Assembly (NCBI RefSeq): GCF_009805705.1
Contig: NZ_VSMB01000002.1
Location: 310,001-374,000, forward strand
DNA from: Ruania rhizosphaerae
GTDB taxonomy: Bacteria; Actinomycetota; Actinomycetes; Actinomycetales; Beutenbergiaceae
Reading direction: 5' to 3'
DNA length: 64,000 bases
The notes beneath the pieces are model-generated. The model was not told the origin of the DNA, searched no databases, and worked only from the letters and a program-made list of their open reading frames with translations. The position numbers and the translations under genes are program-made. Of the stretch, positions 42,237 through 50,949 are shown in pieces (within the stretch, counting starts at the first letter, position 1; each line of letters begins with the position of its first letter).

Positions 42237-44468
42237 CTAGTCCTCGCTGGAGTCCTCGTCGGGTTCCTCAGTCGGCTCCTCACCGCAGATCACGCGGTTC
42301 CACGGGGAGTAGGTGTGGCTGTAGGAGTCATCCTCGACCACGTCACCATCGCGGGTGACCGTGCGGCTGACGGTGACGCTGAAGCCCTGTTGGCCGCCGG
42401 GCTCGGCGTGGCACTGCGGGTCCGGGTTGTACAGCGTCTGCGGCTGGGTGAAGTTGTACCGGCCGCTGACGTCGATGGTCACGTCGAAGACGTCGGTGCC
42501 CCACATCGTCACCACCACGTGGGAGTCTGTGACATAGGCCTGGATCAGCACCCCGTAGCCGGTGTTGTTCTCGAACACCATGTCGATGCTGGGGTCGAAG
42601 ACCGTCGCCTCGCGGCCCTCCGGGTAACGGGAGAACCAGCGCGAGTGCGGCTGGTGAGTGATGTCGGTCAGCCCGGACTCGTAGGCAGCGTTGAAGGTGG
42701 TCGTCGACACCTGGGAGAGGCCGCCGCCGATGGCGTCGCTGTGGAAGCCGTTCACCACCACGCCCGAGACCGTGTAGCCGTTGGCGGTGCTGATCGGGCG
42801 GAGTGCCTCCAGCAGGGAGAACTGCTCGTCGGGCTTCAGCAGGGTGCCGTTGATGTGGGCAGTGCCCGCGATCAGGTTCTCGGTACGAACGGGGTCGGAC
42901 GGGTAGGGCGTGCGGTAGGTGCCGATCACCTCGGTCACCCCGAGCGCCTCCGCGTCCTCGGTGGAGAACTCCGGTTCCGTCTGCGCCAGCTCGACGGCGG
43001 CCGTGCGCTCCTCGGCATCGCTCGCCACCGCAGCGCTCGCCACCGCGTCAGCCAACTCGGCCGGGTCCAGGCCGGTCCCGGTGACAGCCGGGATGATCGT
43101 GGGCTCGCCATCGTCGAGCACGATCTGAGCGTCCTGCGGACTCTCCCCCACAGACGGCACGCGTTCGGTGATGAGATTCGCGAGCGGTTCACCGTCGAGC
43201 ACCAGCGTCAGAACGGATCCGTCTGCCTGCATGGCGGCGGCTGCTGCCACCTCGTCCGCACTGAGCTCCGCCGTCTCGCCGTTGACCTCCACGGTCACCG
43301 GTCCGGAGAGCATCGGTTCGACCTGGGTCGTCATCGCGTCCTCGATGACGGCATCGTCGATGGTCGGCGTCAGGACGGTGGCGGGGAGTTCGATCGTGCC
43401 GTCTGCGGTGAGCCATTCCTCGGCCAGGACCTCGGCGGCGGCGTCGACATCGAGGCCGGTACCATCCACAGGTTCGGTGATCTCGGGTTCACCATCGGAG
43501 AAGTCGATCGCCCCTTCCACTGGTGGTTCGTCGAGGTTCTCGGCCAGTCCGCTCAGCGCGCCGGTGAGAGCCTCGTCGTCGACGTCAAGAACGGGCGGCT
43601 GCTCGCCCATTCCGAACAGGTGCCCGAAGACCCTCCGCGGGTCGAGAGTGAAGCCGGTGACGGAGTCGACGGTGGCGGTGGTGTCGAGCGCAAGGCCCGC
43701 ACTGGTGGGATCGACCTCGGCGGTGATCTGACCGAAGGAGACATCCACGGGTGCGGTCGTCTCCTCGGCGAGCCCCTCGGTGAGGACCCGTTCGGCCTCG
43801 TCGATCGGCAGGCCGGAGATGTTGACACCGGCCACCGTCGTATCGCCTGGTACCCGGTCGCCGAGATACCAGGCGCCGGCCACGTACCCGCCACCGAGCA
43901 GCACGAGTGCACCGGCGGCGATGAGGACAGCGCGGCGCCCGCGGCGCCGCTTCTTCTTGGTGGGTGTCACGTCGGTCTCGTCCGGGATGGGGTCGGGCTG
44001 AGCCGGGAGCACGATGGTCTCGGGCTCGTCGGCAGGGACGTCAGCGTCGCTCGCCGGCTGAGGTTCGGGCTCGGGGTCGGGGTTCGAGTCCGGGTCCGGG
44101 TCGCGAGCCTCGTCGAACGCCACATCGGGCTCGACGCCCGGCGCGGGGTCGGTCTCGAGTTCAGTTTCCGAAGCGGGGTCGGTCTCCGGTTCCGGATCGA
44201 TATCAGAATCGAGCTCTGGCTCAGGCTCACCCTCGGGCTCCGGTTCAGGCGCATCCTCAGGGTCCGGTTCGGTCCCGTCAGACTCGGGATCCACCTCGGA
44301 CTCGGTGGCGCCCTCTGGCTCGCGCGCCGGTTGATCCTCACCTTCAGGGTGGTCGTCGGGCAGCTCCTCCGCAGGCTGGTCAGGCGCGCCATCGCCCGGC
44401 TCCGCACCGGTCTGCGCCTGTTCCGGATCCGTCCCCTCGCCCGGCTCCGGCGTCTCCTCGTCCCGCAC
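42237..44468 (-). CDS. VanW-domain cell-envelope protein with long acidic N-terminus
   Basis: Residues 1-~165 are a low-complexity acidic Glu/Pro/Asp/Thr region, probably cytoplasmic and disordered. A basic KKKRRRGRRA stop precedes one membrane helix (AVLIAAGALVLLGGGYVAGA). Outside follow two peptidoglycan-binding-like repeats (DTTVAGVNISGLPIDEAERV; later TAELSADEVAAAAAMQADGS) and a VanW domain (TAHINGTLLKPDEQFSLLEA, SGVVVNGFHSDAIGGGLSQV, HSRWFSRYPEGREATVFDP). VanW/YoaR-type proteins act at peptidoglycan in an unknown way. The second GTG (44468) is chosen because AAGGG lies seven bases before it; GTG 44474 is only one base from it. Its promoter region carries repeated GGTCACA motifs. Confidence 0.82.
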   Translation of the reverse strand: MRDEETPEPGEGTDPEQAQTGAEPGDGAPDQPAEELPDDHPEGEDQPAREPEGATESEVDPESDGTEPDPEDAPEPEPEGEPEPELDSDIDPEPETDPASETELETDPAPGVEPDVAFDEARDPDPDSNPDPEPEPQPASDADVPADEPETIVLPAQPDPIPDETDVTPTKKKRRRGRRAVLIAAGALVLLGGGYVAGAWYLGDRVPGDTTVAGVNISGLPIDEAERVLTEGLAEETTAPVDVSFGQITAEVDPTSAGLALDTTATVDSVTGFTLDPRRVFGHLFGMGEQPPVLDVDDEALTGALSGLAENLDEPPVEGAIDFSDGEPEITEPVDGTGLDVDAAAEVLAEEWLTADGTIELPATVLTPTIDDAVIEDAMTTQVEPMLSGPVTVEVNGETAELSADEVAAAAAMQADGSVLTLVLDGEPLANLITERVPSVGESPQDAQIVLDDGEPTIIPAVTGTGLDPAELADAVASAAVASDAEERTAAVELAQTEPEFSTEDAEALGVTEVIGTYRTPYPSDPVRTENLIAGTAHINGTLLKPDEQFSLLEALRPISTANGYTVSGVVVNGFHSDAIGGGLSQVSTTTFNAAYESGLTDITHQPHSRWFSRYPEGREATVFDPSIDMVFENNTGYGVLIQAYVTDSHVVVTMWGTDVFDVTIDVSGRYNFTQPQTLYNPDPQCHAEPGGQQGFSVTVSRTVTRDGDVVEDDSYSHTYSPWNRVICGEEPTEEPDEDSSED

Positions 44469-44542
44469 ACTCACGCCCTTCTGTTCGCCCCCGTCGTCTA
44501 CGGCCGCCCGGCGCAGTCTATCGACGCAATCGCGCTACTCGC

Positions 44543-44581
44543 TGTGACCATGCCCACCCCAACGGTCACAGCATGGTCACA
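44543..44581 (-). promoter_or_regulatory. repeated GTCACA boxes upstream of the VanW-type gene
   Basis: TGTGACCATG (44543-44552) and CATGGTCACA (44572-44581) form an exact 10-bp inverted repeat. In addition GGTCACAGCAT and GGTCACAACG are direct repeats 11 bases apart (44564 and 44575). Direct GTCACA-type repeats resemble, from memory, the reported MtrA response-regulator motif, which would suit a cell-wall gene. This is inference. Confidence 0.45.
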
Positions 44582-44598
44582 ACGTCTCGCGGTGGCAG

Positions 44599-45081
44599 TC
44601 AGTCGATCGTCATCATCCGGCTCATCCGGTGCACCAGCGCCCCGGTACGGTCAGACTGCGTCCCTGACGCCAAGACCCTGCCCACCACCACGTCGTGCGA
44701 GCCGGCCTCCTGGATCCACTCCGTCTCGGCCTCCACCCATGCGGCCGCGCTGTCGAGGATCGCCGCGCCGCTGTGCTCCCCGCGGTGAAAGGCCACCTGG
44801 TCAAGCTGCCCGCGCGTGGGCCGGCCCGGACTGGCCAGCCACTCCGCCTCCGCCCGGCCGGACCTGCTCACCACGCTCACCGCCCACCGGGTCACCGACT
44901 CCAGCGCCTCCCGCAACCTCGAGTCCTGGTGCACGCAGAACAACACGGTCGGAGGCTCCAGCGAAACCGAGACGACGGAGGTCGCCGTGATCGCGATGTC
45001 ATACCGGTCCCTGGCGGACACCACGCAAACGCCGGAGGTCAGCCGGGCCATCGCCGTCCGGAACATCTCAACGTCCGTCAC
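44599..45081 (-). CDS. flavin reductase family protein
   Basis: The 160-residue protein fits the FMN-binding split-barrel flavin reductases: FRTAMARLTSGVCVVSARDR, DIAITATSVVSVSLEPPTVL, FCVHQDSRLREAL and a late SHDVVVGRVL. Such proteins reduce FMN/FAD with NAD(P)H for a monooxygenase, or use bound flavin themselves. The N-terminal ATG lies 14 bases inside the end of the mshB-like gene, so translation is coupled, although a functional link to mycothiol is not evident. No partner monooxygenase is nearby. Confidence 0.85.
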   Translation of the reverse strand: MTDVEMFRTAMARLTSGVCVVSARDRYDIAITATSVVSVSLEPPTVLFCVHQDSRLREALESVTRWAVSVVSRSGRAEAEWLASPGRPTRGQLDQVAFHRGEHSGAAILDSAAAWVEAETEWIQEAGSHDVVVGRVLASGTQSDRTGALVHRMSRMMTID

Positions 45082-46528
45082 GGAACCACCTCGCAGGAAG
45101 CAACCCCGGCACTGCGGTCATCAGCACAGCCCCCAGCAACCAGATCGTGCCGATCGCCTCGTCCGTGACGACCACATCACCGCCGGGACGCACATACGCC
45201 AGGGCGATCACCGTGGCAGCCACCGCGACGGCGTGCACGATCACCCCGAGCCGGTCGGCGAAACTCCGGCTCAAGGTACCCGAGGCCACGATCGCCAGAA
45301 GAGCCAGGACCAGGCCGAACGGAGGCTCCCACCGGTGGAACGCCGTCGTGGCGGCTGCCATCACCACCCCGAGGACGGCCGTGAAGGCGCGCATCAGCAC
45401 CGCGTACCAGGCCGGCACCTCCTCCGCGTCCTCGCCAGGGACCATCACGGGAGAGACCTCACCGGACCCCTGCTGCGGCTCAGCTGCCGCGAGCGCACCG
45501 CGCAACGCGGTCGTGCTCCCCCACCCGGGAGCCACGGTCAGACCCACGTGGGCCGTGAACGGCTGCAGCACCTCGTTGCTCAGGGCGAACCATCCGAGCG
45601 CGCCGCCCCGCTCGGAGTACCCCTCGACGGATTCGCCGTCGATCTCCGCCAGCAACTGGGCGTCCTGGACCTGACTACGATGAGCGCGCATCGCTGCCGC
45701 GACACGACCGGCTACATCAGCGGTGTCCACCACCAGGTCCACCTGCGCATCCGGGCGCACGATGGTCGCCATCTCAGCGTCCGGATCAGCAACCGTCAGC
45801 GCCCGGCCGAGGCTTGTCAGGCGAGGCCGGGACGGCGTCGTGGCCAGCCATGCGGCAGCAGCCCGCGCGGACGATTCCGGCCGCACCACCCAGGCGGCCA
45901 CAGGCACACGCCAGGGCTCAAGATCAGCGCACGGGTCGTCGTCGGCCATGGGTTCGAGCTGTTCCTCGGCGGCGAGCTCGAGGCTCCGCCGCATCAGCTC
46001 GTGCATCCGGATGTGATCGGGATGGCCGTAACCTCCACCCGGTTCGTCGGAGAGGACCAGGTGGGGTCGCAGCCGGCGGATGTGCGCAGCCAGTAGCCGT
46101 GCGGCCACCGCGGAATCCTGCGTGGTGAGAGCGTCGCGCCCGGCGGCGGGGTCGGGGATTGCGCGTACGCGGGAGTCGCCGTCCCACTGCATCCCGGAGT
46201 CGGTGTAGCGTTCCCGACGGCGTCCGGTGAGCCCCGGAAGAGCGTCCAGGAAGGTGTGGCCCGCCACGCCCAACGCATCGAGCGCCCCGGCGAGCTCGGC
46301 CACGCGCACCTCGGCCAAGGCTGGGCCGTCACCCTCCAGGTGGGCGATGTCGCCAGGGATCACCTCACCGCGCTCACCCCGGTTGGCGGTGACCACGTGC
46401 ACCTCGGCCCCACGGGCGAGCCAGGCGAGGATCCCACCACCGGTGAGGGTTTCATCGTCGGGATGGGCGAAGCCGGCGAGCACGCGCAGCCGCTCCGGCT
46501 CCGGCTCCGGCGAGAAGGAAGTCACCAC
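45068..46528 (-). CDS. mshB: MshB-type PIG-L deacetylase fused to a C-terminal membrane domain
   Basis: Residues ~1-300 match N-acetyl-glucosaminyl-inositol deacetylase MshB, a zinc enzyme of mycothiol synthesis: VLAGFAHPDDETLTGGGILA (His, Asp, Asp of AHPDD) and GGGYGHPDHIRMHELM (second His motif), TANRGERGEV between them. After a ~60-residue Glu/Pro linker come about four helices (FTAVLGVVMAAATTAF, PFGLVLALLAIVASG, VIVHAVAVAATVIALAYV, IGTIWLLGAVLMTAVPGLL) like the separate DUF6113 membrane protein often next to mshB. The start is GTG 46528 or GTG 46525, both close after GGAGG. The fusion would place the deacetylase at the membrane. Confidence 0.85.
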   Translation of the reverse strand: MVTSFSPEPEPERLRVLAGFAHPDDETLTGGGILAWLARGAEVHVVTANRGERGEVIPGDIAHLEGDGPALAEVRVAELAGALDALGVAGHTFLDALPGLTGRRRERYTDSGMQWDGDSRVRAIPDPAAGRDALTTQDSAVAARLLAAHIRRLRPHLVLSDEPGGGYGHPDHIRMHELMRRSLELAAEEQLEPMADDDPCADLEPWRVPVAAWVVRPESSARAAAAWLATTPSRPRLTSLGRALTVADPDAEMATIVRPDAQVDLVVDTADVAGRVAAAMRAHRSQVQDAQLLAEIDGESVEGYSERGGALGWFALSNEVLQPFTAHVGLTVAPGWGSTTALRGALAAAEPQQGSGEVSPVMVPGEDAEEVPAWYAVLMRAFTAVLGVVMAAATTAFHRWEPPFGLVLALLAIVASGTLSRSFADRLGVIVHAVAVAATVIALAYVRPGGDVVVTDEAIGTIWLLGAVLMTAVPGLLPARWFRDGR

Positions 46529-46594
46529 CCCATCCTCCCTCAGGACGGGCCGTGCTCCATCGCATGCACCTGGCCGCAGTCCGTTCTGCACCGG

Positions 46595-46649
46595 CCGCAC
46601 TTGACCGGAGCGACACAGATGCGTCGAACCGCGCAGCATGCTGCTGCAG
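46595..46649 (-). promoter_or_regulatory. dispersed upstream element, copy 3
   Basis: Contains TTGACCGGAGCGACACAGAT, then GCGTCGAACCGCGCA and the 12-bp perfect palindrome GCAGCATGCTGC. It is nearly the same as 1233-1286 and shares the core with 36219-36267. It lies ~70 bases upstream of the mshB start. Confidence 0.5.
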
Positions 46650-46734
46650 ATGGTCGCCACGATGTCGATGCCGTCACGAGCCGGTATCAGGACTGCCGGC
46701 AGCGCGCGATCCCAGCCTTCCGCGCTGCCGCCGC

Positions 46735-46783
46735 GGGCCTAATAATCGACCCCTGAGCGGTTCAGGGGTCGATTATTAGGCCC
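46735..46783 (-). terminator. 22-bp perfect hairpin downstream of typA
   Basis: 46735-46756 is exactly complementary to 46762-46783, with loop GCGGT. The arm GGGCCTAATAATCGACCCCT resembles the GGGCCGAAAGATCGACCCCT unit at 21.3 kb, so it may belong to the same repeat family (locus D). It follows the typA stop by ~110 bases on the minus strand. Confidence 0.6.
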
Positions 46784-46895
46784 CTGAAGGGGGCTCGCGC
46801 CGTCCGGGCCGTCCGGGCCGCCGGGGCACACCGCGGGCGTGCCAGCGACCTCAGCCCTCACCGGCGACCGCAGGCCCGGCGCCCGCGGCTGCCGG

Positions 46896-48809
46896 TCAGA
46901 CCTTGCGCCGAGCAGCCTTGGTGCGCTCATGCTGGTTGAGGATGACCTTGCGGATGCGCACCGACTCGGGTGTGACCTCGACGCACTCGTCGTCCCGGGC
47001 GAACTCGAGAGACTCCTCCAGGGTGAGCGTGCGCGGCGGAGTGAGGTTCTCGAACGACTCTGCCGTGGCGGAGCGGATGTTGTTGAGCTTCTTCTCCTTG
47101 GTGATGTTGACGTCCATGTCGTCACCGCGGGAGTTCTCCCCGACGATCATGCCCTCGTACACCTCGGACGTGGGCTGGATGAAGAATGAGCCCCGCTCCT
47201 GCAGGTTCAGCATCGCGAACGGAGTCGCCACGCCGGCGCGGTCGGCCACCAGTGAACCGGACGTGCGGAACTCGATCTCGCCGGCCCACGGCTCGTACCC
47301 CTCGGAGATGGAGTGCGCGATCCCGGTGCCGCGGGTGTCGGTGAGGAACCGGGTGCGGAACCCGATCAGCCCGCGTGCGGGCACGACGAACTCCATCCGA
47401 ATCCAGCCGGTGCCGTGGTTGACCATGGTCTCCATGCGACCCTTGCGCGCGGCCAGCAGCTGAGTGACCGCGCCGAGGTACTCCTCCGGAACATCGATGG
47501 TCATCCGCTCCATCGGCTCGCAGAGCTTGCCGTCGATCTCGCGCGTGACCACCTGCGGCTTGCCGACGGTCAGCTCGAAGCCCTCGCGGCGCATCTGCTC
47601 GACCAGGATTGCCAAGGCCAGCTCACCACGGCCCTGCACCTCCCAGGCGTCCGGACGCTCGGTCGGCAGCACCTTGAGCGAGACGTTACCGATGAGCTCG
47701 CGATCGAGCCGGTCCTTGACCTGTCGCGCGGTGACCTTTGCACCCTTGACCCGGCCGGCCAGCGGGGAGGTGTTGATCCCGATGGTCATCGAGATCGCGG
47801 GGTCGTCCACGGTGATCAGCGGCAGCGGGCGCGGGTCGTCCGGGTCCGTGAGGGTCTCACCGATCGTGATCTCCTCGATCCCGGCCACGGCCACGATGTC
47901 ACCAGCACTCGCGGACTCGGCCGGCACCCGGTCGAGCGCCTGGGTGCGCAGCAGCTCGCTGATGCGCACATTCTTCAGAGTGCCGTCCTTGCGCGCCCAC
48001 GCGACGGTCTGGCCCTTCTTGATCGTCCCGCCGCGGATACGCAGCAGCGCCAGCCGGCCCAGGAATGGGGACGCGTCGAGGTTGGTCACATGCGCCTGCA
48101 GGGGTGCGTCGGCGTCGTAGGTGGGCGCGGGGATCTTCTCCAGCACGGTCTGGAACAGCGGCTCCAGGTCCGGTGAGTCCGGCAGCTCGCCGTCACCAGG
48201 CTGAGTCACGCTCGCCCGGCCAGCCTTCGCCGAGGCGTAGACGACCGGAACGTCCAGGACGGCGTCCAGGTCCAGGTCGGGGACGTCGTCGGACATGTCC
48301 GAGGCGAGGGAGAGCAGCAGATCCTGGGTCTCCGAGACAACCTCCGAGATCCGTGAGTCCGGGCGGTCCACCTTGTTGACCACGAGGATCACCGGCAGGT
48401 GCGCGGCCAGCGCCTTACGCAGCACGAACCGCGTCTGCGGCAGCGGACCCTCGGAGGAGTCCACCAGCAGCACCACACCGTCGACCATCGACAGGCCGCG
48501 CTCGACCTCGCCACCGAAGTCGGCGTGGCCGGGTGTGTCGATCACGTTGATGATGACCTGCGGATGGCCGGTGGAGGCGGCCGACGGCCCGGAGTAGGCG
48601 ATCGCGGTGTTCTTGGCGAGGATCGTGATCCCCTTCTCCCGCTCCAGATCGCCGGAGTCCATCGCTCGTTCGTCGACGTGGTCGTGATCGCCGAAGGCAC
48701 CGGACTGCCAGAGCATGGCGTCGACCAGGGTGGTCTTGCCGTGGTCGACGTGGGCCACGATGGCCACGTTGCGCAGGTCGGTGCGGGAAGCGAGGGTGGG
48801 CACACTCAT
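46896..48809 (-). CDS. typA: ribosome-associated translational GTPase TypA/BipA
   Basis: The 637-residue protein is a full-length TypA/BipA: G1 NVAIVAHVDHGKTTLVDAML, switch region EREKGITILAKNTAI, G3 DTPGHADFGGEVERGL, G4 VVNKVDRPDSR, followed by the EF-G-like domains (EPMERMTIDVPEEYLGAVTQ; GLIGFRTRFLTDTRGTGI) and the TypA-specific C-terminal domain. It binds the ribosome under stress or cold and helps assembly. The start is the ATG at 48809, with only a weak upstream ribosome binding site. It is monocistronic, with hairpins on both sides. Confidence 0.95.
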   Translation of the reverse strand: MSVPTLASRTDLRNVAIVAHVDHGKTTLVDAMLWQSGAFGDHDHVDERAMDSGDLEREKGITILAKNTAIAYSGPSAASTGHPQVIINVIDTPGHADFGGEVERGLSMVDGVVLLVDSSEGPLPQTRFVLRKALAAHLPVILVVNKVDRPDSRISEVVSETQDLLLSLASDMSDDVPDLDLDAVLDVPVVYASAKAGRASVTQPGDGELPDSPDLEPLFQTVLEKIPAPTYDADAPLQAHVTNLDASPFLGRLALLRIRGGTIKKGQTVAWARKDGTLKNVRISELLRTQALDRVPAESASAGDIVAVAGIEEITIGETLTDPDDPRPLPLITVDDPAISMTIGINTSPLAGRVKGAKVTARQVKDRLDRELIGNVSLKVLPTERPDAWEVQGRGELALAILVEQMRREGFELTVGKPQVVTREIDGKLCEPMERMTIDVPEEYLGAVTQLLAARKGRMETMVNHGTGWIRMEFVVPARGLIGFRTRFLTDTRGTGIAHSISEGYEPWAGEIEFRTSGSLVADRAGVATPFAMLNLQERGSFFIQPTSEVYEGMIVGENSRGDDMDVNITKEKKLNNIRSATAESFENLTPPRTLTLEESLEFARDDECVEVTPESVRIRKVILNQHERTKAARRKV

Positions 48810-48985
48810 TCAGGCGGTCGCTCTCAGGTGGGAAATGCGCCAAGATCGCGGACCGGGCGCAGACGCGCGCCCGGCCGGGCGCTGGACCTCAGTGTACTGG
48901 CACGGAGCCGATCGCCCAGGACCGGCGTGGGTAACCGCCATCACCGCACCGCACGTCCGCCACCCAGGCACCACCCCGGCTGGCA

Positions 48986-49061
48986 TCTGACATACCTCCG
49001 GCAGTCTGACCCACCTCTACCCCCTGCCGGCGGTGGGTCAGACTTCCGAAGGTGTGTCAGA
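48986..49061 (-). terminator. long hairpin (30-base arms) after the oligopeptide ABC ATPase
   Basis: 48986-49015 pairs with 49032-49061 at 27 of 30 positions around a 16-base loop; both arms contain the repeated half TCTGAC(A/C). It lies 33 bases past the ATPase stop on the minus strand, so it probably ends that operon before typA. There is no U-tract. Confidence 0.6.
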
Positions 49062-49093
49062 CCGCGAGAGAGGCATGGTCGACTCCCCGGCCG

Positions 49094-50878
49094 CTACAGC
49101 TCCGTGCGCGGTCCCCGGCGGTGCTGCACCTCGTACTGCTCCTCCGCCGCCAGCTCGGCAGCAGCCTCGGCGAGCAGTTGGTCGCGGCGCTCGCGCCGCA
49201 CCTTCTGCTCCGCCGGGTCGGGAACCGGTACGGCGGCGATGAGGCGCTGGGTGTAGGGATCCTGCGGGTGGTGCACGACCTGCGCGGTAGACCCGATCTC
49301 GGCGAGCTTGCCGTGGTGCATCACCGCGATCCGATTGGAGAGCATCTCCACCACGGCCAGGTCGTGGCTGATGAACAGGCAGGCGAACCCGTGCTCGCGC
49401 TGCAGCTCGGAGAACAACTCCAGCACGTTCGCCTGCACCGACACATCAAGTGCGGAGGTCGGCTCGTCGGCCACCAGGATCGTGGGCTCCAGGCTGAGGG
49501 CGCGCGCGATACCCACCCGCTGGCGCTGACCGCCGGAGAGCTCGTGCGGGTAGCGGTTGCGCATCGAGCGCGGCAGCTCCACCTGGTCCAGCAGCACATC
49601 GATCTTCTTGGTGAGCTCGGCGCCCTTGATCCCGGTGTGCAGGTACAGCGGCTCCCCGATCGACTCCCCGATCGGCAGCCGCGGGTTCAGCGAGGAACCC
49701 GGATCCTGGAAGACGATCCCGACCCGCTTGCGCAGGGCGCGCAGGTCCTTCGGCGATATCCCGACCATGTCCCGGTCGTCGATCCGCAGGCTTCCGCCCG
49801 TCACCGGCAGCAACCCGACGACGGCCCGCCCGATGGTGGTCTTACCCGATCCGGACTCCCCCACCAGTCCGACGACCTCGCCGGCACCGATCGTGAGGCT
49901 GACGCCGTCCACCGCCCGGAACGCCGGAGTACGTCCGCGCTTGGGGTACTCGATGATCATGTCCTCGGCGATCATCACCGGCTCCCCGGTGACCGCTGCC
50001 GGCTGCTCGGGACGAGCCGCCGGCGCTCCTTCGCGCACCTCGGTGGCACTCACGCCGCCCAGGTGGGGCACGGCGCCCAGCAGTTCCTTGGTGTACTCGT
50101 GCTGGGGGCGGGAGAAGATCTCCTCGGCCGTGCCGCTCTCGACCACCTCACCGCGGCGCATCACGATGATCTTGTCCGCCATATCGGCCACGACACCCAT
50201 ATCGTGCGTGATAAGCACGATGCCGGAGTCGATGCGGTTGCGCAGGTCGCGCATCAACTTGAGGATCTCGGCCTGCACGGTCACATCGAGCGCCGTGGTG
50301 GGCTCGTCGGCGATCAGCAGTTTCGGATCGCACGCCAGCGACTGGGCGATCATCGCGCGCTGGCGCTGCCCGCCGGAGAGCTGGTGCGGGTAGGAGTTGA
50401 ACCGGGTGGCCGGGTCGGGCATCTCGACCAGGGTGAGGAGTTCGATCGCTCGTTCCTTGGCGGCAGCCGGCCCCATGTCGATGTGGGTACGCAGTGTCTC
50501 CACGATCTGGAAGCCGATCGGGTAGACCGGGTTCAGCGCGGTCATCGGTTCCTGGAAGATCACGGCCATCTCGTTACCGCGGATCCGCCGCATCGGTGCC
50601 CCGGTCAGGCCGATCAGCTCGGTCTCACCGAGCTTCGCACTGCCGGTGGCGCGTCCGTTCGTCGGGAGCAGGCCCAGCAGTGACATCGACGACTGCGATT
50701 TACCGGATCCGGACTCACCGACGATCGCGAGCACCTCACCGGGGTGGACGTCGTAGGAGACGCCGGTGGCGGCCGGGAACCATTCGCCCTCGACGAAGAA
50801 GTCGACGCTGAGGTCGCGCACCGTGAGGATCGGCTCGGCGGTGGCCACGGGCTGCTCCGGGGCTGTCTGCGTGCTCAC
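49094..50878 (-). CDS. oligopeptide ABC transporter ATPase (DppD-DppF fusion)
   Basis: Two complete ATPase domains lie in one 594-residue chain. The first (to ~residue 280) has Walker A VGESGSGKSQSSMSLLG, signature LSGGQRQRAMIAQSLAC and Walker B LLIADEPTTALD. The second has VGESGSGKTTIGRAVVGLLP, LSGGQRQRVGIARALSLEP and ILVADEPTSALD, and ends in the oligopeptide-type Cys-poor tail EQKVRRERRDQLL. It drives the importer encoded upstream (binding protein, two permeases). The start is GTG 50878 with GGAAGGAG upstream. A separate rightward gene (50950-51540) lies between it and the permeases, so it has its own promoter region. Confidence 0.92.
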   Translation of the reverse strand: MSTQTAPEQPVATAEPILTVRDLSVDFFVEGEWFPAATGVSYDVHPGEVLAIVGESGSGKSQSSMSLLGLLPTNGRATGSAKLGETELIGLTGAPMRRIRGNEMAVIFQEPMTALNPVYPIGFQIVETLRTHIDMGPAAAKERAIELLTLVEMPDPATRFNSYPHQLSGGQRQRAMIAQSLACDPKLLIADEPTTALDVTVQAEILKLMRDLRNRIDSGIVLITHDMGVVADMADKIIVMRRGEVVESGTAEEIFSRPQHEYTKELLGAVPHLGGVSATEVREGAPAARPEQPAAVTGEPVMIAEDMIIEYPKRGRTPAFRAVDGVSLTIGAGEVVGLVGESGSGKTTIGRAVVGLLPVTGGSLRIDDRDMVGISPKDLRALRKRVGIVFQDPGSSLNPRLPIGESIGEPLYLHTGIKGAELTKKIDVLLDQVELPRSMRNRYPHELSGGQRQRVGIARALSLEPTILVADEPTSALDVSVQANVLELFSELQREHGFACLFISHDLAVVEMLSNRIAVMHHGKLAEIGSTAQVVHHPQDPYTQRLIAAVPVPDPAEQKVRRERRDQLLAEAAAELAAEEQYEVQHRRGPRTEL

Positions 50879-50949
50879 GCGGCACGCTCCTTCCTACGGT
50901 GCTGGTCATGCTGGCCGTGTCGGCCGCGATGACGGGCGAATGAGACCAT

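Larger units (their letters stand above)
46529..46895. other. 367-base gap between mshB and typA
   Basis: I see no gene here. It holds the mshB upstream element (46595-46649), a hairpin (46735-46783) and ~100 bases of GC-rich sequence before the typA stop, including GGCCCCTGAAGGGGGC immediately after the hairpin. Confidence 0.5.
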
